Positions 34,554 to 43,717 are shown, counted from the first letter of the stretch. The stretch: 64,000 nt of DNA from Paenibacillus agri (GCF_013359945.1 NZ_JABWCS010000212.1:62001-126000), one strand, 5' to 3'. The notes: generated by a model not told the origin, from the letters alone. Program-made: numbers and translations.

Positions 34554-35460
34554 AAATATTCTGGATCGTGTAAAATCCGATAAAAGCCGCAGAATCCTCG
34601 TGATCGGTGCAGCTGTAGTGGATGTGATCATCCAGCTTGACAGACTGCCAAGAACGGCTGAGGATGTCATGGCCGAGCATAAAGAAACCATTGTGGGTGG
34701 CTGCGCCTACAATGTGTCCAATATCCTGAACCAGCTACATGTGAATTACAGTCTGTTCGCCCCGGTGGGACAAGGAAGCTATGGCGATATCGTCAAGGCC
34801 CAGCTGCAAAAGGACGGCGTACCCGTGCTCCTGGAGGACTTGTCCGGAGATAACGGTTGGAACCTTTCCATCGTAGAACATGATGGTGAGCGCACCTTCA
34901 TCACTATTCCTGGAATCGAAACACGATGGGCTGCCCACTGGTTCGAGACAATTGATCTCGCTAGCTATGACTATATCTACGTTAGCGGTTACGAATTGGA
35001 AGGACCATCAGGCCCTATTATTTTGGACGCTCTGAGCCAGCGCAAGTCAACCGGGAAGATTGTCTTCGATCCAGGTCCGCGCGGTGAATTCCTGGAGCCA
35101 TCGATTCTGGAAAGAATCTTCAGCATGGGTACGATTGTGCATGCCAATAAGAACGAGATCCAGGCCATCATGCAGGAGAATGATGTTAAGGAAGCGGCAG
35201 CCAAGCTGACCCAGCGGACTGGCGAAGCGGTTGTCGTCACCTTGGGTGGAGAAGGCACCCTGTACTGTTCACGTGATGAAGAGGGGATCGCCGAGACGGA
35301 GCCGGTGAAGGTTGTGGATACGATCGGTGCAGGCGATTCGCATACCGGCGCTTTTATCGCGGGACTTGCCAGAGGCTATTCTCTACAGCAGGCCTGTGAG
35401 CTGGGGAATGTCATAGCCGGTAAAGTAGTCCAGCAGCAGGGCGGGCGGCTGCAATTGTAA
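34546..35460 (+). CDS. PfkB-family carbohydrate/nucleoside kinase
   Basis: The 304-residue kinase has an N-terminal domain with VGGCAYNVSNILNQL and a C-terminal signature DTIGAGDSHTGAFIAGLARG holding the catalytic Asp. The family phosphorylates ribose, fructose-like sugars or nucleosides such as pseudouridine with ATP. Its place after a GntR / ADP-ribosylglycohydrolase / permease set corresponds to yegV in the enterobacterial yegTUVW cluster. The start overlaps the permease end with GGAGGAG in the overlap. Confidence 0.9.
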   Translation: MSENILDRVKSDKSRRILVIGAAVVDVIIQLDRLPRTAEDVMAEHKETIVGGCAYNVSNILNQLHVNYSLFAPVGQGSYGDIVKAQLQKDGVPVLLEDLSGDNGWNLSIVEHDGERTFITIPGIETRWAAHWFETIDLASYDYIYVSGYELEGPSGPIILDALSQRKSTGKIVFDPGPRGEFLEPSILERIFSMGTIVHANKNEIQAIMQENDVKEAAAKLTQRTGEAVVVTLGGEGTLYCSRDEEGIAETEPVKVVDTIGAGDSHTGAFIAGLARGYSLQQACELGNVIAGKVVQQQGGRLQL

Positions 35461-35512
35461 AGGCCGAACACCGCGCGCCGGGAGCCGCACGCGGTGCGGA
35501 AAAACATCTTTG

Positions 35513-35557
35513 AAAAATCCGGCTGGAGCCTATCGCCCTGATCCAGCCGGATTTTTA
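35513..35557. terminator. Intrinsic terminator of the salvage operon
   Basis: AAAAATCCGGCTGGA and TCCAGCCGGATTTTT form a perfect 15-bp stem with a 14-nt loop; A- and T-runs on both sides make it bidirectional. Confidence 0.88.
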
Positions 35558-35647
35558 CGTATATAGCGTTACTTTTCCGTGTACAATTGGGTAAACTTTA
35601 AGTACAAGGATTGTCATTCTCATATAACTGGGCAAAGGAGAGCGAAG

Positions 35648-36070
35648 ATGAGAAATGCAGTAGCGATCTGGGCGGGGAATTTCAACACTGAAGAAGAGCT
35701 TATGAGCTATACGGAGGGTTCCTCTGGTGATGGGGTGACCGGGGGTAATTTTATAGACGAAGCAGGAATAGAGGGACTGGACCAGGATTTTATGGAACGG
35801 CATTTTGCGGGAAGTGGGGAAGAGCGGCGGAGTTTGGTTACCTACTTGCGGCATGAGTACATAGAGGATAGTGCGTTTGCGGAACAATTACCTGCTGACT
35901 TGGAAGCTCGCCTCGCCCCTTACAATTCGGTGGTGCTGGTTTACGGTAATGATTCTCCCTATGGTCCAGTGAATGAGATGCTGCTGGACAACGTTGTATC
36001 GAATAATATTGCGGCATCGTTTCCGATGATACTCATAGCCCGTGTGGAGTATGAGTCACTTGGGAGGTAG
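35648..36070 (+). CDS. Imm22-like immunity-family protein
   Basis: The protein has 140 residues from ATG 35648 (AAAGGAGAG upstream). The N-terminal AVAIWAGNFNTEEELMSY and then FIDEAGIEGLDQDFMER fit the pattern of Imm22 proteins, in which a W-x-G-N-F strand and D-x-D-F helix are characteristic. Imm22 proteins belong to the toxin-immunity repertoire of polymorphic toxin loci, but no toxin gene with a polymorphic C-terminus is next to this one. Many such genes are orphan antidotes. There is no signal peptide. Family assignment is moderate. Confidence 0.55.
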   Translation: MRNAVAIWAGNFNTEEELMSYTEGSSGDGVTGGNFIDEAGIEGLDQDFMERHFAGSGEERRSLVTYLRHEYIEDSAFAEQLPADLEARLAPYNSVVLVYGNDSPYGPVNEMLLDNVVSNNIAASFPMILIARVEYESLGR

Positions 36071-36078
36071 CAATGAAA

Positions 36079-36123
36079 AACAGGCTTGCCGCGGGTCTCG
36101 TTACCCGACGGGAAGCCTGTTAC
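36079..36123. terminator. Intrinsic terminator between converging genes
   Basis: AACAGGCTTGCC and GGGAAGCCTGTT form a stem with an inner GGGT/ACCC extension. The T-run is weak on the plus strand and an A-run (TGAAAAAC) on the other side could serve the alkaline phosphatase transcript. Confidence 0.6.
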
Positions 36124-36152
36124 GTTATTCCTGTGAACAATCATTTAGATGA

Positions 36153-37421
36153 TTATTTCTTTGCTTTAAGGCCCATGGAATCCATCAGCTTGTGGAATAC
36201 TTCAGTATTCTCGTAGATGCCTGTGAAGAGATTCGCATTTCTGCCCATAGCTGTAATCGGAATATCTACCGCTGTGTGTCCAGAGGTTGTCCAGTCTACC
36301 ACAAAGTTTGCTTTGGAATTGGCAATAGCGAATGGACCGTCTTCCTTGGAGATGCCATCGCCGGACTCGTCGCTATCATTCACTTCTTCAATCGAGAAAC
36401 CGCCGGTTTCATGGTCAGCTAGTACGAGAACCAGCGTATCCGGGTTCTTCTTGGCAAAATCCTTGGCGACTTGAACCGCTTTATCCAGCTCTTGACCGGA
36501 TTTAATCGTCATTTTCGCATTGTTTTGGTGTGCAAATTCATCCGTACCTTCTTCCTCGACCATCAGGAAGAAGCCATTTTTATTCTTAGAAAGGGTGTCG
36601 ATGGCTTTCGTAGTCATTTCTTTAAGGGAGACTACAGGGTTATAGATATCGCCTTCACCTTCAGGCTTTTGCTGGAACATTTCCTCATTAGCGAACAGTC
36701 CAAGCAGCTTGCCACCCTTTGCTTGTTGCAGTTCTGTTTTGGAAGAGACATGGGTATAGCCCAATTGCTTAGCTTTTTCTACAAGATTACCTTGAGTTCC
36801 TTTGCTCTTCTCGGAAGGGTCTTCTGCAGGCTCATCCTGGAATTTACCTGGGTTGCCTGCCGGGTACCAGAAATCCTCGCCTCCACCAAGCAGTACATCG
36901 ACTTTACTCTTCGTCAGTAGTTGCAGTGCGATGTCGCTTTGCTTCGAACGATCCTCCACGTGCGCGCCAAAAGCGGCACCGGTGGCATCCGTAATCTGAC
37001 TGGTCGTAACCACGCCAGTGGATTTACCAGCTTCTTTGGCATATTCCATAATAGTAGGTACCGATTTCTTGTTGGCATCCATGCCGATGGCACCGTTGTA
37101 AGTCTTCACACCACTGGCATAAGCTGTGGCAGACGCCGCCGAATCCGTAACCGGAACGGTGGAGCTTGTATGGATCAGACCCGCGTAGGGCATGGAATCC
37201 ATAGCAAGGTTGCCTTTTTCACCAACAGTGGCTAACCGGATGGCATTTCGTTGTGCTGTCCCCATTCCGTCACCGACAAACAGAATAACATTCTTAGTCT
37301 TGGAAGGAGCGGCGTCCGCACGATTGGTGACTTGTGCAGTTATTACGCTTGAAGCGAACAGGGCAGTTGCCGCGGTGGCTACAACGGCAGTCTTGATTCC
37401 ATACTTTTTCGGTGATTTCAT
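36153..37421 (-). CDS. Alkaline phosphatase (PhoA family)
   Basis: The protein has 422 residues from ATG 37421 with AGGAGGG 6 bases upstream; the frame is open further upstream but without a site. It has an N-terminal signal peptide (about 1-36) with Ala-rich cleavage. VILFVGDGMG holds the first metal ligand Asp and the nucleophile Ser lies in TDSAASATA, followed by GVVTTSQITDATGAAF, EEGTDEFAHQNN and LVLADHETGGF metal-binding His/Asp. The enzyme hydrolyses phosphomonoesters outside the cytoplasmic membrane. No PhoP box was recognised with confidence. Confidence 0.95.
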   Translation of the reverse strand: MKSPKKYGIKTAVVATAATALFASSVITAQVTNRADAAPSKTKNVILFVGDGMGTAQRNAIRLATVGEKGNLAMDSMPYAGLIHTSSTVPVTDSAASATAYASGVKTYNGAIGMDANKKSVPTIMEYAKEAGKSTGVVTTSQITDATGAAFGAHVEDRSKQSDIALQLLTKSKVDVLLGGGEDFWYPAGNPGKFQDEPAEDPSEKSKGTQGNLVEKAKQLGYTHVSSKTELQQAKGGKLLGLFANEEMFQQKPEGEGDIYNPVVSLKEMTTKAIDTLSKNKNGFFLMVEEEGTDEFAHQNNAKMTIKSGQELDKAVQVAKDFAKKNPDTLVLVLADHETGGFSIEEVNDSDESGDGISKEDGPFAIANSKANFVVDWTTSGHTAVDIPITAMGRNANLFTGIYENTEVFHKLMDSMGLKAKK

Positions 37422-37610
37422 ATGTTCCCTCCTAATGTTTGTACTACCAAACAAATCATATAGAACTTTGATTATGGGAGTGTTTTCGGAATATACAAAA
37501 AGTATTAACTTCCATAGGAAAGCTAGCACCGGAACATCGACTGTTGATAGATTTCAACAATAGCGGTATATTTCTTCACCAGTCGACTTAATAGTGAAAG
37601 AAGAAGGGGA
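37422..37610. other. Upstream region of the alkaline phosphatase gene
   Basis: AT-rich promoter region on the minus strand; an AACAATAGCGG/ATTTCAACAAT cluster near 37550 is present but no TTHACA-type PhoP tandem repeats are clear. No ORF is apparent. Confidence 0.3.
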
Positions 37611-37812
37611 TCCTCCTCAACTAACAGCATTTTTGTGCCTTATTTTTCTTGAAAATAAGAAAATTAGGTAAATAAGGACATTATTGTATCTTATTATTCG
37701 AAAAAGCACACTTAGTGGGGTATTTTGGAAGATTTAAGGTACAATATTGCACTTAATCTCCACTAACCCTCAGTTGCAAAAGATTTAAGATACAAAAATG
37801 CCGTTAATTAGG
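37611..37812 (-). repeat. Dispersed nested palindromic repeat, copy 3
   Basis: This copy is inverted relative to copies 1 and 2. It begins CTCAACTAACAGCATTTTTG and ends ACAAAAATGCCGTTAATT, with internal TAAGGTACAATATTGCACTT and CATTATTGTATCTTA. It keeps the same four-module plan and lies between phoA and ridA. Confidence 0.85.
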
Positions 37813-37980
37813 CTTCGATGCTACTGATATAATCTCTCTTTTGTTAGATTTGCTTTTTAATGCGTTTTATATAGGAACATGTTCAGAAATCGAATGATGT
37901 GAAAAATTCTTCAACTACAAGTGTACGTTCAGTATAATAAAAGAAACTATTATCTTTTTTTGCAGGAAGGGAAGAACAAC

Positions 37981-38376
37981 GTGAGCAGACAACAGGTGTT
38001 TACAGGTTCCCCTTGGGAACCGGTCGTAGGATATTGCCGCGCCATTCGTGTGGGCAACGTGATTGAGGTCGCAGGCACAACAGCGATGCAAGATGGAGAA
38101 GTTATCGGCTTAGGAGATCCTTATGCACAAACGAAGTTTATTTTGGAAACCATTGAAAAGGCTCTGAACGAGTTGGGGGCTGACCTAACGCATGTAGTAC
38201 GAACCCGGATGTTTGTTACAGACATCTCTAGATGGGAAGAAATCGGGAAAGCGCACGGTGAATTCTTTAAAGAGATTCAGCCGGTAGCAAGCATGCTGGA
38301 GGTAAAGGCGTTAATAGACCCGCGTCTCCTGATCGAAATAGAAGCAGAAGCTATCATTGATACAGAACAAGGCTAA
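37981..38376 (+). CDS. RidA-family protein (YjgF/YER057c/UK114)
   Basis: The protein has 131 residues from GTG 37981 (GGAAGGG upstream). The N-terminal half has SPWEPVVGYCRAIRVGNVIEV and the C-terminal half contains HVVRTRMFVTDISRW, with the conserved Arg that binds substrate carboxylates in RidA, then IQPVASMLEVKALIDPRLLIEIEAEA. RidA proteins deaminate reactive enamine/imine intermediates; this branch is one of the divergent subfamilies. It is a trimeric cytoplasmic protein by family. It is a monocistronic gene with a terminator after it. Confidence 0.88.
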   Translation: MSRQQVFTGSPWEPVVGYCRAIRVGNVIEVAGTTAMQDGEVIGLGDPYAQTKFILETIEKALNELGADLTHVVRTRMFVTDISRWEEIGKAHGEFFKEIQPVASMLEVKALIDPRLLIEIEAEAIIDTEQG

Positions 38377-38408
38377 GAGGTTGGGACAACATCTTGATGA
38401 AATTAAAC

Positions 38409-38466
38409 AAAGGGGCTTATCTCAGAAGTAGATTTTTCTACGGAGGGATAAGCCCCTGTTTTTTTA
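38409..38466 (+). terminator. Intrinsic terminator of the RidA gene
   Basis: AAGGGGCTTATC and GATAAGCCCCTG are separated by a 30-nt loop that contains a smaller pairing (AGTAGA...TCTAC), followed by seven T. Confidence 0.8.
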
Positions 38467-38499
38467 AATAGTATGATAGTAGTCCCTCTTTGCTAACGG

Positions 38500-38549
38500 T
38501 TGACATTATTTGGATCAAGGTGTAGTCTATTATAGACCGACGGTCGGTC
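38500..38549 (+). promoter_or_regulatory. TetR promoter with palindromic operator
   Basis: TTGACA at 38500-38505 is followed after 17 nt by TAGTCT (38523-38528) as the -10. The 15-bp palindrome GACCGACGGTCGGTC (38535-38549) overlaps the expected transcription start, so the downstream TetR protein probably represses its own operon. Confidence 0.65.
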
Positions 38550-38575
38550 AATAAAGTGAATGGAGGTATCATCCA

Positions 38576-39214
38576 ATGAGAATTACGAAAGAACCTGAAG
38601 AACGTAGAAATGAAATTCTGGATACGGCGGAGAAGCTTTTTTATACCAAAGGATACGCCGGAACGACAGTGAACGATATATTGCAGGAAATCGGGATCGC
38701 CAAAGGCACCTTTTATTATTATTTTAAATCCAAGGAAGAGGTTATGGATGCGGTGGTTATGCGTTTCATCGAGGCAGGGGTGACATCAGCGAAGCAGATT
38801 GCAGGCAATCCCGATCTGACTGTCCATGAGAAGCTATTGTCCATTATTATGGCCCAGAAGCCAGATGAGACCCTAAAGGAACATATGATTGAGCAGTTCC
38901 ACCAGCCGGACAATGCCCAGATTCACCAGAAAAGCCTGGCCCAGACCATTCTTCACCTGACACCTGTGTTAACAGAGGTCATAGAGCAAGGAATACGGGA
39001 GAAGCTGTTCCATACACCGTATCCCAAGGAATCGGTAGAGTTCCTATTGACCACCTCGGAGTTTCTGTTCGATGAAGGGATCTTCCACTGGCAGCCGGAG
39101 GAGATCACGCAGAAGATTGGGGCGTTCATCTATATCATGGAGACGATGCTGGGGGCGGATAAAGGCAGCTTCTCTTATGTAGCGCAGATGTTTGCACAAC
39201 GGCCCAAAGGATGA
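38576..39214 (+). CDS. TetR-family regulator of the export cassette
   Basis: The 212-residue protein has an N-terminal helix-turn-helix at residues 10-58 (ILDTAEKLFYTKGYAGTTVN, IGIAKGTFYYYFKSKEE). The rest is an all-helical ligand domain. GGAGG lies 9 bases upstream. It is the first gene of a run with an MFS exporter, an FtsX-like permease and an ATPase; the palindrome at 38535 is the likely binding site. Inducers of such systems are usually the exported compounds. Confidence 0.92.
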   Translation: MRITKEPEERRNEILDTAEKLFYTKGYAGTTVNDILQEIGIAKGTFYYYFKSKEEVMDAVVMRFIEAGVTSAKQIAGNPDLTVHEKLLSIIMAQKPDETLKEHMIEQFHQPDNAQIHQKSLAQTILHLTPVLTEVIEQGIREKLFHTPYPKESVEFLLTTSEFLFDEGIFHWQPEEITQKIGAFIYIMETMLGADKGSFSYVAQMFAQRPKG

Positions 39215-39228
39215 GGAGATGAGAACGT

Positions 39229-40512
39229 ATGGAGAGAGCAAGCCATAAGTCGTTTAGACCCTTTCTGATCCTGTGGACGGGGGAGTGGATTTCCAGTATT
39301 GGCAGCGGTCTGACTGCCTTTGCACTCAGTGTTTATGTCTATCAAATGACTGGTACAGCCACCAGTGTAGCGTTGGTGACGCTTTGTGCTTTTCTCCCGT
39401 CTATCTTGCTTGGACCGATCGGCGGGGTGCTCGCAGACCGATTTGACCGCAGACTGCTGATGATGGCGGGTGATCTGTTCTCTGCTGTTGGCCTTGTCTT
39501 TATTCTGGTGGCAATGCTGCTGGGTGATCCGCCGCTATGGCAGATCTGTGTGGGTGTAGCCTTTAGTTCAATCTTTGTGTCTCTGCTCGATCCCGCCTAC
39601 AAAGCAACCATCACGGACCTTTTGACCGAAGAGCAATTTGCCAAGGCCAGTGGTCTGGTCCAGCTTGCGGCATCCTCCAAGTATCTTCTTTCCCCGGTGA
39701 TCGCCGGAATTCTACTGTCTCTGTTTGACATCAAGGTCGTGCTGTTGATCGACATCTTCACGTTTCTAGTGACGTTTCTGACGATACTGGCTGTGAAAAG
39801 AACCCTCGGGTCAACCCTTCAGGTCAAGGAACCATCGTCTTTTGTCAAGGAATTGAAGGAGGGATGGAGTGTCTTGACTTCCACCAAGGGCGTGCTCTCT
39901 CTGACCTTTATTCTGACGATGGTAACCTTCTACATTGGTTTTCTCCAGACTTTATTTACTCCCATGCTTTTACCTCTCACAGATTCAGGAACACTTGGCA
40001 CGGTAATGTCTGTAAGTGCCATCGGAATGCTGGTTGGAAGTCTGATCATCGGGATCTTCAGTATGAAGAGCAACTATATCCAACTGCTGGGGATCGGGCT
40101 GGGGGTAGCCGGGTGGTTCTACGCTGCGGTGGGTTTGACGACGAACATTTATTTTATCGCTGGAGCGGCCTTTCTCTTCTTCGCAGCGATTCCCTTCATT
40201 AATACAAGTGCTGATGTAATGATCCGCTCGAATATTCCGAATGAAGCTCAGGGCCGGGCCTGGGGGATTATTGGCATCTTGTCCCAGCTAGGTTATGTGG
40301 CAGCTTACACACTGGCCGGGGTGCTTGCGGATCGTATCTTCAACCCGATGTTACGGGAAGGGGGATTCCTGGTTACTACGGTCGGGAGATTGATAGGTAT
40401 TGGGGAAGGACGGGGGATCGGTCTGTTATTTATCGTGTGCGGCTTGCTGATTGTCGTCCTTGCCTTCTTGATTCCCAGTATTAAATCTATCACTTCACTG
40501 GAGAAGCCATAG
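39229..40512 (+). CDS. MFS efflux transporter
   Basis: The 427-residue protein has 12 predicted helices of the major facilitator superfamily, in the MFS_3/EntS-like group. GPIGGVLADRFDRRLLMMAG is the loop 2-3 signature. It starts 14 bp after the TetR stop, so it is cotranscribed. It is a proton-driven exporter, probably of drugs or small hydrophobic metabolites. Confidence 0.88.
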   Translation: MERASHKSFRPFLILWTGEWISSIGSGLTAFALSVYVYQMTGTATSVALVTLCAFLPSILLGPIGGVLADRFDRRLLMMAGDLFSAVGLVFILVAMLLGDPPLWQICVGVAFSSIFVSLLDPAYKATITDLLTEEQFAKASGLVQLAASSKYLLSPVIAGILLSLFDIKVVLLIDIFTFLVTFLTILAVKRTLGSTLQVKEPSSFVKELKEGWSVLTSTKGVLSLTFILTMVTFYIGFLQTLFTPMLLPLTDSGTLGTVMSVSAIGMLVGSLIIGIFSMKSNYIQLLGIGLGVAGWFYAAVGLTTNIYFIAGAAFLFFAAIPFINTSADVMIRSNIPNEAQGRAWGIIGILSQLGYVAAYTLAGVLADRIFNPMLREGGFLVTTVGRLIGIGEGRGIGLLFIVCGLLIVVLAFLIPSIKSITSLEKP

Positions 40513-40548
40513 CTGATTTTATTCAAAGAGAGGAGGGGATATGGAGAC

Positions 40549-42888
40549 ATGCTGTTGAAGATTGCGATAAAAGATTTTCAGCGTAATAAAATTGTGACGA
40601 TCGGACTCTTCCTGTTTATTATGCTATCGGCCTTACTTGTGGCCAGTGCGTCCCATATCATCATGGAGTTATCGGGGTCTTTGAACCATTTGCTGCTTAA
40701 ATCGAACGCTCCCCACTTTGTTCAGATGCACCAAGGTCCAATCAATCACACAGTGATCCAAAGATTCGTATCGGCCAATCCCATAGTGAAGAAACAGCAG
40801 ACGGTAGAGATGCTGCGTATAGACGGCTCGAATATCACGCTAGGCAATCAATCCAAGACAGAACTCAATAGTGTGATGGATATTGGCTTTGTGAGACAGA
40901 ATCCATCGTTTGATTTCTTGCTCAATTTGGAGAATGAGGTGATTCAGCTATCAGAGGGCGAAATCGCTGTTCCCATCTACTACAGACAGCAGAACCATTT
41001 GAGCATTGGAGATCCCGTCACCATAACTGCTGGGACCAGGCAGTCTACGTTCACCATCGTTGATTTCGTCCGGGATGTGCAAATGAATCCGGCCCTTGTT
41101 AGCTCCAAGCGTTTTGTGGTGAGCGACAGAGACTATACAGTTCTTAAGAGATTCTTCAAGGATTCTGAGTATTTGATCGAGTTCCAACTCACCGACCGGA
41201 GCAAACTCAGTGAATTTCGGAGTGCTTATGAGGCTTCAGCGTTACCCGCTAAAGGTCCGACGGTCGACTATGCATTATTTAAAACTTTAAATGCCTTGAC
41301 CGATGGTGTCATCGCACTTGTTATTATTCTAGCCAGTATTCTGCTAATGATTATTGCCCTGTTATGCCTTAGGTTCACGATGATTGCCGCGTTAGAGGAG
41401 GATTACAGGGAGCTTGGGGTCATGAAAGCCATCGGGATTCCACAGTCTGAGATCAGAGCTATCTATATGGCAAAATACATCGTCATGGCAGCATCGTCTT
41501 CGCTGCTGGGATATTTGGCCTCTTTAGCTGTGATACGGATTTTTACGGCCAACATCAGCCTGTATCTGGGAACAGCTTCACCAAGCTTGCTGCAGTATCT
41601 GGTTCCTGTTCTGGCAGTGGCTATTGTATTTGGCGCAGTTGTACTCTTCTGCAAGCTGATGCTGAGAAGACTGAACGGTATCACGGCGGTCGAGGCATTA
41701 CGGTCCGGCACTGCCGGGGCGGCCAAGCTTAACACTGCTATGATTCCGCTAAGTCGGCGCAAATGGATGAACGTGAATATTTTTCTCGGGATTAAGGATG
41801 TGGTGGGACGCTTCAAAATGTACGGATTATTGCTCTTTATTCTTATGATCTGCACGTTCATCATCATTGTACCAGTGAATCTGCTACATACACTTCAGTC
41901 TCCGAAGTTCATTACCTATATGGGTATAGGGCAGAGCCATATTCGGATCGACCTGCAGCAATCGGGATCTACAGAGCGCAAGTTTGAATCTATGCTAAGA
42001 ACGCTTGAAAAGGATCAAGACATTGCGAAGTTCTCGCCACTGGTGACCTCACGTTTTAAGGTGCTGGGTAGTGATGGAGTATGGGAGAGCTTAAATGTTG
42101 AGAGTGGGGATTTCTCTATTTTCCCGTTGTCATACATTGAAGGTACGGCTCCCGAAAAGAGTAATGAAATTGCACTTTCGGATCTGAATGCCAGAGACCT
42201 GGACAAAGGATTAGGGGAAGAGCTGCTATTGGCCGCGGGCGGAACCCAGCTAAAAATGACCGTCAGCGGAATCTATCAGGATATCACGAACGGTGGCCGA
42301 ACGGCTAAAGCGCGACTGCCCTACGATCCTAAGACTGCTATGTGGTATGTAGTGGCTATAGATGTCAAGCCGGATGTTGAGGTAAGCGCGAAGGTGGATC
42401 AATATGCCAAACTCTTTTACCCTGCTAAAATCACACATCTGGACAGCTATCTATCCCAGACCCTAGGGAGTATGATTGCACAACTTCGGCTCGCAACTCT
42501 CTTGATTATTGCAATTTCTCTAGCTATATCCGTGCTTATTACTTCACTGTTTCTGAAAATGCTGTTGGCAAAAGATGCCTCGCAAATATCCATTCTGCGT
42601 AGTATTGGGTTCTCGCTCGGGGATATTCGTCGTCAGTATATGGTGCGCATGCTGCTGATAGCAGGGCTGGGTATTACTCTAGGAACTATTGCGGCAGGGA
42701 CCCTTGGTCAAGGTGTGGTTCGGGTGATTGGATCGATGATGGGGGCTTCAAAGATTCAGTTTGTGATCCAACCGATGACAGTGTATGGGTGGCTTCCGCT
42801 AGTCTTTGTTCTGGTTGTCGGAGTGACAACATTCGTGAGCACAATGTCCATCAAAAAATCCGGTATTGCGGTACAGATGAGTGAATGA
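40549..42888 (+). CDS. FtsX-like ABC transporter permease, large
   Basis: The 779-residue protein has an N-terminal helix (about 15-40), a large extracytoplasmic domain (about 45-240), three helices (about 245-370), a second extracytoplasmic domain after a helix near 425, and three C-terminal helices (about 655-770). This is the layout of two FtsX-type units in one polypeptide (MacB/YknZ or LolE-like duplicated permeases). It pairs with the ATPase gene 65 bp downstream. The TetR and MFS genes just upstream suggest resistance to a toxic compound or peptide, but no substrate can be deduced. Confidence 0.9.
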   Translation: MLLKIAIKDFQRNKIVTIGLFLFIMLSALLVASASHIIMELSGSLNHLLLKSNAPHFVQMHQGPINHTVIQRFVSANPIVKKQQTVEMLRIDGSNITLGNQSKTELNSVMDIGFVRQNPSFDFLLNLENEVIQLSEGEIAVPIYYRQQNHLSIGDPVTITAGTRQSTFTIVDFVRDVQMNPALVSSKRFVVSDRDYTVLKRFFKDSEYLIEFQLTDRSKLSEFRSAYEASALPAKGPTVDYALFKTLNALTDGVIALVIILASILLMIIALLCLRFTMIAALEEDYRELGVMKAIGIPQSEIRAIYMAKYIVMAASSSLLGYLASLAVIRIFTANISLYLGTASPSLLQYLVPVLAVAIVFGAVVLFCKLMLRRLNGITAVEALRSGTAGAAKLNTAMIPLSRRKWMNVNIFLGIKDVVGRFKMYGLLLFILMICTFIIIVPVNLLHTLQSPKFITYMGIGQSHIRIDLQQSGSTERKFESMLRTLEKDQDIAKFSPLVTSRFKVLGSDGVWESLNVESGDFSIFPLSYIEGTAPEKSNEIALSDLNARDLDKGLGEELLLAAGGTQLKMTVSGIYQDITNGGRTAKARLPYDPKTAMWYVVAIDVKPDVEVSAKVDQYAKLFYPAKITHLDSYLSQTLGSMIAQLRLATLLIIAISLAISVLITSLFLKMLLAKDASQISILRSIGFSLGDIRRQYMVRMLLIAGLGITLGTIAAGTLGQGVVRVIGSMMGASKIQFVIQPMTVYGWLPLVFVLVVGVTTFVSTMSIKKSGIAVQMSE

Positions 42889-42952
42889 GAGGAATAGCGG
42901 GATGTACAGGATCAGAGGATAGCGGGCTTACAGAATGAAAGGGGATGGCGAG

Positions 42953-43717
42953 ATGTACATATTAGAAGCCAGCGGATTATCTAAAGCGTATTCCTCAGGA
43001 CAAGGTGCCAAGCAATTGGTGTTGCGAGAGATCCAGCTTCAGATAGCGCAGGGAGAATTCGTGGCGGTTATGGGGCCTTCCGGGTCAGGCAAATCCACGT
43101 TACTGTATACGATCAGCGGTATGGATGGAATTAGTGCGGGACGGGTGGTTTTTAAGGGGCGAGAGATCAGCAGCCTTGCGGAGGAGGAGTTGGCGAAACT
43201 CCGATTGCACGGGATGGGTTTTATTTTTCAGCAAATGCATCTGTTAAAAAACCTGAATATCCGTGATAACATCATCCTGCCTGCTTACCGGGCGAACAAG
43301 AACAGACGTGGAAGTATCAATAAAAAAGCCGCTGAGTTAATGAAAAGAACTGGCATTGCGGCACTGGCAGAACGTGATATCACGCAAGTGTCCGGAGGCC
43401 AAATGCAGCGGGCAGCCATCTGCCGGGCCCTGATCAATGAGCCGGATATCCTCTTTGGCGATGAGCCCACAGGTGCGCTCAACTCTAAGGCAGCTGGTGA
43501 GATTATGGAGATTATTGCCGAGATCCACCAGACAGGAACAACGATTCTGCTGGTCACGCATGATACCAAGGTTGCTGCCCAGGCAGAACGAGTGCTGTAT
43601 ATGCTCGATGGCAGCATAGCCGCAGAACACCGGCTCGGCAGGTACGAGAAAAGGAACAATGACCTTAAGGCGCGGGAAGAGAAGCTGACTGCTTGGCTAA
43701 TGAACATGGGCTTTTGA
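42953..43717 (+). CDS. ABC transporter ATPase of the FtsX-like system
   Basis: The protein has 254 residues from ATG 42953 (an AAAGGGG site upstream; ATG 42935 is in frame but unsupported). Walker A GPSGSGKSTL, Q-loop FIFQQMHLL, signature VSGGQMQRA, Walker B DILFGDEPTGAL and H-loop LLVTHDT are all present. This is the MacB/LolD-type ATPase that drives FtsX-like permeases, and it sits directly after the 779-residue permease gene. Confidence 0.95.
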   Translation: MYILEASGLSKAYSSGQGAKQLVLREIQLQIAQGEFVAVMGPSGSGKSTLLYTISGMDGISAGRVVFKGREISSLAEEELAKLRLHGMGFIFQQMHLLKNLNIRDNIILPAYRANKNRRGSINKKAAELMKRTGIAALAERDITQVSGGQMQRAAICRALINEPDILFGDEPTGALNSKAAGEIMEIIAEIHQTGTTILLVTHDTKVAAQAERVLYMLDGSIAAEHRLGRYEKRNNDLKAREEKLTAWLMNMGF

